Origin: Paraburkholderia sp. BL9I2N2
GTDB taxonomy: Bacteria; Pseudomonadota; Gammaproteobacteria; Burkholderiales; Burkholderiaceae
DNA length: 64,000 nt
Assembly (NCBI RefSeq): GCF_004339745.1
Contig: NZ_SMGP01000002.1
Location: 992,001-1,056,000, forward strand
Direction of reading: 5' to 3'
Shown here one piece after another: positions 46,399 to 54,553 of the stretch. The position numbers were made by a program, and so were the translations under genes. How positions within the stretch are numbered: position 1 is the stretch's first letter; each line of letters starts with the position of its first letter. The notes beneath the pieces were generated by a model, which ran no database searches, was not told the DNA's origin, and saw only the letters and a list, made by a program, of their open reading frames with translations.

Positions 46399-48499
46399 GG
46401 ATCGGCTCCGGCAGAGGATGTAAGTGCTCGGGCACCAGTGCACCGTCTACAAGGCGATACCGAACGTCGAACGCGGCTGCCAGTGACCGGTCGTGGGTGA
46501 TCACGACAACCGTGCAGTTCAGCCGGCGCAGCAAGGCAGCCACGTGTTGCACCGAAGCCGGATCCAGATTGGACGTGGGCTCGTCGAGCAGCAGCAGACT
46601 TCGGCCCTGATAGAGCGCACGCGCCAACAGCAGGCGTTGCCGCTGGCCAGCGGAGATGTTCGCAATCGTGTCGCTAATCACGGTTCGGGTGCGCATCGGC
46701 AGACGCATGACGTCCTGCATCAATCCGACGTCTTCGAGCAGCGTGTGTACGCGGTCTTCGTCGATACTGGCTGCAAATAAGGTGACGTTTTCGGCAATCG
46801 AGCCGTGCAGAATCAGATCGCCCTGACGCATGTGGGCCGCATGCCGGCGGATTTCGTCGATAGTCAGATTGGGCCATGCGATGCCGTTGAGCATGATCTG
46901 ACCTTCCTGAAGCGGTTCGGCAGCCGACAGCAGTTTGAATAACGTCGATTTCCCCGCGCCCGACGGACCCGTAATGGCGATCTTGTCGCCATGCCGGATA
47001 TCGATGCTCACGTCCCGCAGAACCGGCTGGTCGGACACGCCGTAGCGAAACGTGACGTTGCGCACCTCGATACGCTCGAACATACGTATCTCCGTCACAC
47101 GGTTGCGCTCGGCAAGCGGCGTATATCGCTCTTCCTCGCACTCGACGATATCCGCCACGCGCGCGGTCGGCACGCTCAGCATGAAATACGCGAACGCGCC
47201 ATTGACGGCATGGGCAAAGCGCTCGGACATCAACGACTTGTAGATCAGAAACGAATAGAACACGCCCACGGAAACGCTGCCGGCCAGCATCAGCCGCGCG
47301 GCGAACCAGGTGATCGCAATCGTGTCCGCGTACTGGACCAGTTTGAGGATCGCGTCGCGCGCGCTGTTCAACCTGTTACTCGCCAGCAGTGCGCCCACAT
47401 ATTCCTTGTACTTGATCATGTAGAGCGCCGTACGGCGCGTCTCGCCCTGCGCGAGCTTGATCAGGCTCGCAGCCCGGATCGTTTCGATCAATGCGTCGTC
47501 GCATCGCGCCGACGTTTCCAGCACAAGCGCGTGGTTGTCCCGCATGCGCGCGAACATGCCCAGCGCGACGGCAAGATAGAGGATGAACATGGCCACGGCG
47601 ACGGCCGTCAGCATGCGGCTCTGCACCAGCATCAGACCCAGCGCCAGAGATCCCACCGCGATGTCGATGCACATCGACGTGACGGTTCGGGTCGCATAGA
47701 CGCTGATCTCGTCCTGCGCCTTGACGCGTGCGAAGACATCGCCGACATGACGCTTTTCGAACCACGACATCGGGTTGCGCAGGAGATGGCCGAGCAATCC
47801 CTCGGTCATGTTGACCTGCGTAAGCTGATGCAGCAGTTCGACAAGGCGCGACTCCACATACTGGCTCAGCGCCCCGACCGCGAAAATGCCGGCAAATGTC
47901 AGCACTAACACGCCCAGCAAATTCAGGTTGTCCGCGGAGACCACGTAGTCGAGCACGAGGTTGCCGAGATAAGGCATGGCGAGAATCGCAAACTGGCTTC
48001 CCAGTGCGACGAACATGACTTTCGCCAGTTGTCTGCGCAGTGCGGGATTCAATCCCCGCACGCGTGCAAGCGCACCGGGCACCGGCGATTTCGCGCGAAT
48101 ACGCGGCATGGAAGGCGTTGCCGAACATTCCAGCAGATAACCGGACACGCTCGCCATAAATGTACCCATCGAGACCCGCCGCCGCCCGTTGGCCGGATCG
48201 AGGACTTGAACGTAGCCATGCCCGCACTTCTCGAACACCACGAAATGCGCGCCGCCGAAGTGAAGAATCGAGCCTCGCTTGACCGAATGAAGATCCGCCA
48301 TGTCGAACCGGTAGGCCTGTACGGCCAGGCCGAAGTCGGTCGCCACGTCGTAGAGATCCATCAAAGTCAGGCCATTTGCCGAGATTGGCCTGAACGCGGA
48401 CAACTCGCGCACTTCAGTCGCGCGGCCGAGATGTGAAAGCACCATTGCCAGGCAGGCATAGCCGCATTCCGCGACTTCGTTCTGATAGATCGTTCGCAC
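46391..48499 (-). CDS. Peptidase-containing ABC transporter (C39; CvaB-like)
   Basis: 702 residues from a GTG start at 48499, chosen because AGGAG lies 5 bases upstream and the next residues RTIYQNEVAECGYACLAM begin the C39 domain at once. The protease has all catalytic residues: Gln6, Cys12, His85 (FGGAHFVVFEKCG) and Asp101 (VLDPANG). Membrane helices span about 145-420. The nucleotide-binding domain has Walker A GPSGAGKSTL, signature ISAGQRQRLLLARAL, Walker B LLLLDEPTSNLD and H-loop ITHDRS. It should cut double-glycine leaders and export the cargo, as CvaB does for colicin V. The likely cargo is the 41-residue peptide encoded at 50873-50998. Confidence 0.95.
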   Translation of the reverse strand: MRTIYQNEVAECGYACLAMVLSHLGRATEVRELSAFRPISANGLTLMDLYDVATDFGLAVQAYRFDMADLHSVKRGSILHFGGAHFVVFEKCGHGYVQVLDPANGRRRVSMGTFMASVSGYLLECSATPSMPRIRAKSPVPGALARVRGLNPALRRQLAKVMFVALGSQFAILAMPYLGNLVLDYVVSADNLNLLGVLVLTFAGIFAVGALSQYVESRLVELLHQLTQVNMTEGLLGHLLRNPMSWFEKRHVGDVFARVKAQDEISVYATRTVTSMCIDIAVGSLALGLMLVQSRMLTAVAVAMFILYLAVALGMFARMRDNHALVLETSARCDDALIETIRAASLIKLAQGETRRTALYMIKYKEYVGALLASNRLNSARDAILKLVQYADTIAITWFAARLMLAGSVSVGVFYSFLIYKSLMSERFAHAVNGAFAYFMLSVPTARVADIVECEEERYTPLAERNRVTEIRMFERIEVRNVTFRYGVSDQPVLRDVSIDIRHGDKIAITGPSGAGKSTLFKLLSAAEPLQEGQIMLNGIAWPNLTIDEIRRHAAHMRQGDLILHGSIAENVTLFAASIDEDRVHTLLEDVGLMQDVMRLPMRTRTVISDTIANISAGQRQRLLLARALYQGRSLLLLDEPTSNLDPASVQHVAALLRRLNCTVVVITHDRSLAAAFDVRYRLVDGALVPEHLHPLPEPIHA

Positions 48500-48510
48500 C
48501 GGGTCTCCTG

Positions 48511-49716
48511 TTAGCCTCTGATCATGCGGAAAAGCGGCGCCAGCACCCATTCGGCGATCGTCCTGCGCTCGACGACGATGCTCGCCGTTGCGCGCATCCC
48601 CGGCAAGATGTCGAAATGTTGCTTGCCGTAGTCGAACGTCTTGCCCCGCAGCGTTGCCCACGCCAGATAGTCGCCGTCTCCACCGCCTTGAGCGGCCAGC
48701 GAGGCTGGAACGCCAGGAGGCGCTGCGGAGGCCTGCATCGTCGTGTCGGAAATAGCGTCGATGCGGGCTTCGTAGCTGCCGAATTTCGCGTACGGAAACG
48801 CATCGAATTTAAGCCGCACGGTCTGACCTTTTTCGACGAACCCGCGACGCCGCGACGGAATGCGCAGCGCGGCCCGCAACGCGCCCTTCTCGTCCGTCGC
48901 GATGACGAGCGCGACGTCGGATGCCTCCAGCGTGTGACCCGGCACGAGTTTCGAAAACGTAACGACTCCCGCCCGCGGTGCCGAGATCGTTGCGTCGAGG
49001 CGCGATCGCTCGAAGCGCATCTGGATTTCCTGAATGCTTTGTTCGTGCCTGGCGTCGTTCTCTTTCAGTTGCGCATCAAGGTCGATCAGCGTGCCGCTTA
49101 ACGTCGATATCTCGCCGCGCAACTGTTCGCGGCGCGCCCTGCCTTGAGCAAGGGAAACCTTGACCTGATGCTCGTCCGCGCTGGCCTGCTCGATCCGATC
49201 GGCTGGCACGTAGTCCGACACCGACTTGAGGCGCACGAGCTTCTGCTGCGATTCGTCCGCAAGCTGGCGGTTCTGGGCGATCTGTTCATCCAGCGCGCTG
49301 AGTTCCGCTCTCCGGCTCGCGCCGGTCAGCGATGAAGCATCGCGCTGCGCGGTGAGTTGCGCCTTGCGCTGCGTGTACTGCTCGTCTGCGACACGAATCT
49401 GCTCGTCGCGCATTTGCGAGTCGAACACATTGCGCTGGCGGCCGTCGCTCGATAACGATAGATCGCGCTGCAGTGTGAACAAGGGCGCACCCGACGCCAC
49501 ACGTTCCGACGGGTGCACGTACACCGACGTCACGAGTCCGCTCAAACCCCGCACCTTCACTTCAGACGGCGACACGATTTCGCACTGCACGTCCTGCTTG
49601 AGCTCGACTTCATGCAGAAAGCCGAAGCCAATCGCCACCACCACGATTGCCGACGCGGCATAGGCGATCCAGCGCCAGGAAATGTCCTTGAACTGCGGAA
49701 TACTGGTTGGTTCCAT
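48511..49716 (-). CDS. HlyD-family adaptor of the peptide exporter (CvaA-like)
   Basis: 401 residues. A short cytoplasmic part and one membrane helix (about 15-36, WRWIAYAASAIVVVAIGFGF) are followed by a lipoyl half-motif (VSPSEVKVRGLSGLVTSVYV), a long coiled coil (about 95-235, rich in Gln, Glu and Arg) and the second lipoyl motif ISAPRAGVVTFSKLVPGHTL. It spans the periplasm between the ABC transporter and TolC. The ATG at 49716 (MEPTSIPQ) is preferred; the frame extends 15 codons upstream without support. It is 11 bases before the ABC gene. Confidence 0.92.
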   Translation of the reverse strand: MEPTSIPQFKDISWRWIAYAASAIVVVAIGFGFLHEVELKQDVQCEIVSPSEVKVRGLSGLVTSVYVHPSERVASGAPLFTLQRDLSLSSDGRQRNVFDSQMRDEQIRVADEQYTQRKAQLTAQRDASSLTGASRRAELSALDEQIAQNRQLADESQQKLVRLKSVSDYVPADRIEQASADEHQVKVSLAQGRARREQLRGEISTLSGTLIDLDAQLKENDARHEQSIQEIQMRFERSRLDATISAPRAGVVTFSKLVPGHTLEASDVALVIATDEKGALRAALRIPSRRRGFVEKGQTVRLKFDAFPYAKFGSYEARIDAISDTTMQASAAPPGVPASLAAQGGGDGDYLAWATLRGKTFDYGKQHFDILPGMRATASIVVERRTIAEWVLAPLFRMIRG

Positions 49717-49776
49717 TACCGTCCTGCCGCCTCTCTTCTGAGACGAGATGTGTCTTTCCAACGCTGCTCGTGTGGC

Positions 49777-50730
49777 TTATCTGGCCGGCGCAAATGCGTA
49801 CATTGAAGGATGTCCGGCGGCCAGTGAGCGCGCATAGTTCTCTCTCAGCGCTTTCTCGATGCAGTCGGCGACACGTTGAGGTGCGTCGCTTTGCGCGAGC
49901 TCGATCGGCTCCAGCACGACGGCACTGAAACGCCCACGTTCGAAGCGCAGATAGAACGGCAGCAGTAGCGCGTCGAGCGGCGCGCCCATACGGAATACGC
50001 CGTTATGAATACGCGCCGAACGGCCGAACATGGACACGCCGACCGTCTCCATCGGATAGCCGCTCAACGCGAATGGCGGCGCGTCGGAAAACAGCACGAC
50101 GACGCCGTTGCGTCTGAGCGAGCGCGCCGCGCGCAATCCCAATCCGCCGCGGTTCGTTTCGCTATAGGTGTGAAGGATGTCGATGTGCGGAATCATCGCC
50201 TCATCGCTTCCGTAGATGTCTTGCGGCACGCCCGATACGACACCGATGGACGCGAGACCGAGTTGCTTGCGCAGTTCGTCGATCAAATAAATGTTTGCGT
50301 ATTGCGAGAGGTAGTGGAACGGCGAAACGATGACCGCCCGCTCCGGCGTCGCTGTTTTCACTTTCCTGATGATCTGCGCGAGGACGCCAGCCGCGCGTTG
50401 CAAATCCGGCCAGGCTTCCGCGCGATTGCGCTGGCGGCCGAAATGAAGCCGCTGATCGATCAGTTTCTCGAGCACCCTGCCCGACAGGACGCGATGGTCG
50501 TCAATCTGTTCGAGCTTCAACACGTCGCGCCCGACATCCCGCCGCTCAATACCGCTCCAGCGTAGCCGAGCGTTGAAACGACTCCCCACGTACCACGCGA
50601 AAATTGCAAGCGGTTCGATCGCACGCAGAGGTATGCGCGCGAGACAGGCGCCTTGCACCCAGGCGCGGCCGCGCCTCGCACCGCGCCTGACGGCAACGGG
50701 CAACGCGCGCAACGCTTTTAACAACCCCAT
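49777..50730 (-). CDS. LpxL/HtrB-like acyltransferase homologue with degenerate active site
   Basis: 317 residues. The C-terminal two thirds resemble lipid A late acyltransferases (LpxL/HtrB, LPLAT superfamily): VVVLFSDAPPFALSG, the VGVSMFGRSARIHNGVFRMG block and LPFYLRFERGRFSAVVLEPI. The catalytic H-x4-D/E motif appears as HYLSQY from His139, with Tyr144 where the acid should be. It may be an inactive or altered enzyme, a peptide-modifying acyltransferase or an immunity factor; these are guesses. AAGGAG precedes the ATG at 50730. It lies between the precursor peptide gene and the export genes on the same strand, so a role in that system is likely. Confidence 0.75.
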   Translation of the reverse strand: MGLLKALRALPVAVRRGARRGRAWVQGACLARIPLRAIEPLAIFAWYVGSRFNARLRWSGIERRDVGRDVLKLEQIDDHRVLSGRVLEKLIDQRLHFGRQRNRAEAWPDLQRAAGVLAQIIRKVKTATPERAVIVSPFHYLSQYANIYLIDELRKQLGLASIGVVSGVPQDIYGSDEAMIPHIDILHTYSETNRGGLGLRAARSLRRNGVVVLFSDAPPFALSGYPMETVGVSMFGRSARIHNGVFRMGAPLDALLLPFYLRFERGRFSAVVLEPIELAQSDAPQRVADCIEKALRENYARSLAAGHPSMYAFAPAR

Positions 50731-50792
50731 GCTGGCTCCTTCGTCACGGTGACATAGCCGTTCCGCGGGAACGCCATCATTCGTCATCTGAA

Positions 50793-50826
50793 CGCGAAGG
50801 CCGATCGCGAACGATCGGGCTTCGCG
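50793..50826 (-). terminator. Hairpin 2 between peptide gene and export genes
   Basis: A 15-bp stem with one mismatch (CGCGAAGGCCGATCG pairing with CGATCGGGCTTCGCG), 4-base loop, no T run. With hairpin 1 it probably attenuates transcription into the acyltransferase and export genes or protects the peptide transcript's 3' end. Confidence 0.65.
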
Positions 50827-50833
50827 AGACTGC

Positions 50834-50854
50834 GGGCGGGTAATCAGCCCGCCC
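50834..50854 (-). terminator. Hairpin 1 after the peptide gene
   Basis: GGGCGGG and CCCGCCC form a 7-bp perfect stem around TAATCAG (plus-strand reading), 19 bases past the peptide stop codon. No T run follows, suggesting partial rather than full termination. Confidence 0.6.
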
Positions 50855-50872
50855 TTACACCCTTAACGCTGC

Positions 50873-50998
50873 TTAGTTACGCCCCCCGTGGCAATTCGGT
50901 GCCGGTGCCGGAGCCGGCTTCGCCGGTGCACAGTAGCCCTTGCAGCAGCCACCGGCGATTTTCGATTGAGCCAGCGCGTTACGATCGATCTTTTGCAT
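50873..50998 (-). CDS. Double-glycine leader, cysteine-rich precursor peptide (microcin-like)
   Basis: 41 residues, too short for routine gene calling. Residues 1-17 form a leader (MQKIDRNALAQSKIAGG) ending in Ala-Gly-Gly, the cleavage site of C39 peptidases. The predicted 24-residue core begins CCKGYCAPAK, continues with a Pro-Ala repeat and ends NCHGGRN; cysteines are at 18, 19, 23 and 36. The start ATG has a weak AAGGCA site about 8 bases upstream. The gene lies at the head of a unit with acyltransferase-like, HlyD, C39 ABC and TolC genes, all on the minus strand. The leader plus the adjacent exporter make a secreted ribosomal peptide very likely; an antibacterial, metal-binding or signalling role is open. 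Confidence 0.85.
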   Translation of the reverse strand: MQKIDRNALAQSKIAGGCCKGYCAPAKPAPAPAPNCHGGRN

Positions 50999-51036
50999 TT
51001 TCTTGCCTTTTTTGTGAAATAAAGTTAGTACAGCTA

Positions 51037-51057
51037 TAACTACAGACTACGACCTAC
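51037..51057. promoter_or_regulatory. Three tandem heptamers upstream of the peptide gene
   Basis: TAACTAC, AGACTAC and GACCTAC are contiguous, each ending CTAC, 39-59 bases upstream of the peptide start codon. This could be a direct-repeat operator or coincide with the promoter. The surrounding 130 bases are AT-richer than the flanks. Confidence 0.4.
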
Positions 51058-51176
51058 AAAACATGGCTTTGCCTCCAGGGAGACTCGGCCAATTCTCGAA
51101 TCTTTATCCATCTGGGCCACGCAGATTTTCGGACAGCCCCGAGTCGGGACATCGCGCGTGAGCGCCCCCGGCTATT

Positions 51177-53315
51177 TCAGTGATGCCCGTTCCCGCGCTC
51201 GACGTCCGACCACAAAACAACCGAATTACGTGCATACACTTTCATCGGCATGATGTTCGTGAACAGCATCAGACGCTCGGCGCCTTCCGTCTGGTCCGCA
51301 GTGGCGACATTCGCAGCGACGTTGTCGCCAACCGTCTCCTGCTTGATGACCCACTCATTCCATCGCGACGCAGTCTCCGGATCCGTCGGCTCGGCGCTGC
51401 CGTTGGCCAAGTCGCGCCGGACGCCGATGTCAATCGGATCCGTGCCGGCCGGCCCCAGATGCGGCACCGGCACATAACCGGGACTGCTCGCGTTCGGGCC
51501 AACAGAGTCCGGCGCGCTGACACTCATGCCGTTCTTCGGCAAAACAATGTCCGCTGCGACTCCAGGTTCGTTGCTCAGCGCGATGCCTCGCTGACGAACA
51601 AACACCGAACCCCGAATATTCGCCGACGCCTGCGAGTAGCCCGAACCGCCGCTCGCACTCCCACCGAAAGTCGCGTAGGCACTCTGGTACTGCGCATTGC
51701 CACCACCTATAGTCGACCGTTCCGAATGCGTTCCGTATATGCCGTAACGCAGTTCATCCGCGGTGCCGGCGGAGCCCGCGAGCATGGCCTGCTCGGACCA
51801 GCCGGCACGACTGTCATGCATCAGGCCCGCCGACAGCGACGAAGCGCGCTCTACCTTGCCTAGCGGCACCGAGACGCTTGCGAACACCTGATTGCTCATT
51901 GGCCCTGCCAACCCGTTTCGCTGACGGGAAACCGATACGGTGTAGTTCAGATTCGCTTCGGCCACACGTAATGCGCCGGTGTAGCCGATCTGAAACTGCG
52001 TATCGGAGCCCGAACGGTTCCAGGCATTCGATGTCGAGCCGACCACATAAAGCGAACCGTCACCGGCGCCGACGCGCTGGTTCAGGGTGATCTGCAACTG
52101 GTTGCGCCGGCGTTTGATGCCGTCTGCGCCAGAACCCGCTTGCATTGCGTCCCGCCCCAGCATCGCGTCGCGCAGCGTGAAGAAGCCACCGGATGAGTAG
52201 CCGTACGCCGCGACGGACACGTTCGTATCCGTCTGCTCGATGAACTCGCTATAGCCGATGCGCAGGCTTGTGCCGCGCATACTCCGTGCATGCGATACAT
52301 CGGCCTGAGCCTCCGAGACATCGGCCGACAGTGCGCCGATCGGCGTACGGAGCGCTGCGCCGATCAGGCCGGACAGATAGCCGTCGGCGACGATCGCCCC
52401 GCCATAGCCCGTCATCACGCTGTTGATACCGTGCTGAACCGCGCCTTGCAGCAAAGCGCCGTGATGCCTGATCTGCGCGTCACGGGTCGCGCCACCGACG
52501 ATGCTGAAGCGCGTCGAGCCTGGCCGCACAAGCGGTACGACAGATGTATACGGCACGGTGAAACTGTGCCGACTTCCATCCGCCTCCGTCACGGTAACGA
52601 GCAGATTGCCGCCGTACCCTGTTGGTGCAACGTCATCAATCTCAAACGGCCCTGGCGCAACTGTCGCTTCGTATAAACGGTTGCCGTTCTGCGTAACGGT
52701 GACCAGCGCATTGGACATCGCCACGCCGCGCACCACAGGTGCGTAACCGGGCAGCGACCCAGACACCGCGCTATCGACACTCTCCATCTTTACGCCACGC
52801 ACGCCGATGCTGTCGAACACAGCGCCGTCCGTGAACTGGTCCCCCAGCACGAGCTGGCTCTTCAACGAGGGGATGTCACGCTGCAAATAAGCCGCGACAT
52901 TCTGGTAGGACGTGCCCCGCCCCGTATTGGACTGCAACACACCCCGCTCGCGCACTCGCCAGTTGCCGATATTGACGCCGGCAGTTAAGCCAAGATAACT
53001 CTGTGTGTCCGCTGCTCCTTCGCTGGACGTATGGAACGTATTGAACGCGTAGCCGAGCGCCGCCGACGGACTCTCAGCGTACGGATTCACGACAGGTTCG
53101 CTTGTGGGCACAGGCACTTCAGGCACTGTTACCGAAGCATCGACGCGATCGTCGTTGCGCTGGCCGCTGAACACGCTACCAACGCCGGCAAGCGCCTGCG
53201 CGTGCCCGGACGCCGGCACGCAAGCGCCGAGCGCGCCGAACATCAGCGCATGGGTATGCCTGAACGCACGCCTATTCAATCCCCGCGCGAATTCGGACTG
53301 TCTTTTCCCCGCCAT
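51177..53315 (-). CDS. Orphan fimbrial usher homologue, N-terminal domain missing
   Basis: 712 residues, shorter than the roughly 800-850 of complete ushers. A signal peptide (about 20-40, ending SGHA) is followed almost directly by the barrel (ALGYAFNTFHTSSEG); the N-terminal periplasmic domain that binds chaperone-subunit complexes is absent. The barrel and plug are well kept: DIPSLKSQLVLGDQFTDGAV, SLPGYAPVVRGVAMSNALVT and the GPFEIDDVAPTGYGGNLLVT block. The C-terminal domains are eroded, with only SPGYVPVPHLGP recognisable, then an unrelated Glu/Asn-rich tail. No chaperone or pilin gene is nearby. It may be decayed or re-used for another export task. No frameshift was found upstream. Confidence 0.85.
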   Translation of the reverse strand: MAGKRQSEFARGLNRRAFRHTHALMFGALGACVPASGHAQALAGVGSVFSGQRNDDRVDASVTVPEVPVPTSEPVVNPYAESPSAALGYAFNTFHTSSEGAADTQSYLGLTAGVNIGNWRVRERGVLQSNTGRGTSYQNVAAYLQRDIPSLKSQLVLGDQFTDGAVFDSIGVRGVKMESVDSAVSGSLPGYAPVVRGVAMSNALVTVTQNGNRLYEATVAPGPFEIDDVAPTGYGGNLLVTVTEADGSRHSFTVPYTSVVPLVRPGSTRFSIVGGATRDAQIRHHGALLQGAVQHGINSVMTGYGGAIVADGYLSGLIGAALRTPIGALSADVSEAQADVSHARSMRGTSLRIGYSEFIEQTDTNVSVAAYGYSSGGFFTLRDAMLGRDAMQAGSGADGIKRRRNQLQITLNQRVGAGDGSLYVVGSTSNAWNRSGSDTQFQIGYTGALRVAEANLNYTVSVSRQRNGLAGPMSNQVFASVSVPLGKVERASSLSAGLMHDSRAGWSEQAMLAGSAGTADELRYGIYGTHSERSTIGGGNAQYQSAYATFGGSASGGSGYSQASANIRGSVFVRQRGIALSNEPGVAADIVLPKNGMSVSAPDSVGPNASSPGYVPVPHLGPAGTDPIDIGVRRDLANGSAEPTDPETASRWNEWVIKQETVGDNVAANVATADQTEGAERLMLFTNIMPMKVYARNSVVLWSDVERGNGHH

Positions 53316-53661
53316 TTCAACCGTCAGTGTTCGTTATGCGTGTAGCGATGTGCACGTTGCTCTGCGTGGCCGCGTTTCTAACAAAAGTATCGGCGTTGGC
53401 GCTCGCGCCCGCTAGACGATTTCACTGAGAGAAGGCCGGAACTTTCCCAAACGGGCCGCAAGTTTTACGCGCGGCAAAAGCGTTGAGCGGCATTGCTGCA
53501 TTGTCGAGTGCAGACGTCTGTCAGGGAGAGATCCGCGCATGCGGGAAAGGAAAAGGGAGGGTAACCGTGATCGTGGCAGCCTCGACACACGGGTCGCGGT
53601 CTGAACCTTATCCAGGCCGGGAAAGCAATGTGAAATAGATCGGGAATGCGCGGCGCGGCCC
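53316..53661. other. Intergenic region upstream of the usher
   Basis: 346 bases with no supported gene. I looked on the minus strand for a lost usher N-terminal domain and saw none. The left part should contain the usher promoter; the right part is the 3' region of the broken transglutaminase gene. Confidence 0.5.
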
Positions 53662-54553
53662 CTACAGCGCCAGCACCGTCACACCCACTTCCACCCGATG
53701 CGCGCCGCCGCCGAGAATCATCCCGCGCAGCAAGGACACGTCGCTGTAATCGCGGCCGATGGCGAGCGTCACGTGATCCATATCGGCCAGCACGTCATTG
53801 GTCGGATCGAGATCGATCCAGCCGCTGCCGGGGCAATACACCGACACCCACGCGTGCGACGCATCCGCACCGATCAGTCTCGGCTGTCCCGGCGGCGGAT
53901 CGTTGCGCAGATAGCCGCTCACGTAACGCGCCGGCAAACCCAGCGAGCGCAAGCAGCCGATCATCACCTGCGCGAAGTCCTGGCACACGCCGCTCTTCAA
54001 TTCGAAGGCGCGTTCGGCCGGCGTATCGAACATCGTCGCGGAAGGCTTATAGGCGAAGTCTTCGTGAATGCGGTGCATCAGATCGATCGCACCCGCGGCG
54101 ATGGGCATGCCGGGCGGAAAACTCGGCAACGCATAGTCGCGCAAGGACGGACGCGGCACGATATTCGGCGACGCGAAACAGAACTCCACCTCGGGCCGGA
54201 ACTGGCCGCCGACGCGAAAGCGCAGCGCATCGGCCACGTCGTCCCATTCGGGCGTCGCTTCCGGATCGAGATCGGTCCAACGCGGCATGAGCGCCACGGT
54301 CGTTTCGCTGACGAGTTGCAAAGCGCTCATGCGGCGCATCCAGCGCGAAATACAGCACGTCGTTGCCGAATGCGTCGATCCGGCTATTCAGATACGACGG
54401 TTCGGGTTCGATCTTTTCGCTGTGCGAGACCACCCGTTGCCACGAACAGGCAATCGGCCGGATTGTCGCGAGATGCTGCGCGGTCTCCACATACGTGGAG
54501 TAGCGATAGGTCGTGCGATGCGAGACGGACAGCACGGTCGGCGTGTGCTTCAT
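53662..54553 (-). pseudogene. Transglutaminase-like protein, frameshifted
   Basis: Two frames together make one complete 296-residue protein. The upstream frame from the ATG at 54553 gives the N-terminal beta domain (VLSVSHRTTYRYSTYVETAQ to YFALDAPHER); the downstream frame continues LQLVSETTVALMPRW and holds the catalytic domain with Cys (ELKSGVCQDFAQVMI), His (DASHAWVSVYCPG) and Asp (GWIDLDPTN). The break is in a run of three A at 54320-54322 (TTT on the coding strand); with two it would read straight through as PHERLQLVS. It is either a recent mutation or a sequencing error, since the rest is intact. The ATG overlaps the stop of the fused ATP-grasp gene (ATGA). Restart at 54339 or 54330 could still make the catalytic part. 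Confidence 0.88.

Noticed and set aside
51070..51150. A 32-codon minus-strand frame (MSRLGAVRKSAW...) and a 5-codon frame after a GGAGG site near 51065, upstream of the peptide gene
   Set aside because: Neither has a GG leader, hydrophobic core or other feature; probably leader sequence only.
53662..54339. The downstream transglutaminase frame taken as a complete gene starting at 54339
   Set aside because: It would lack the N-terminal beta domain, which is present in the adjacent frame and joins cleanly if one base is removed.
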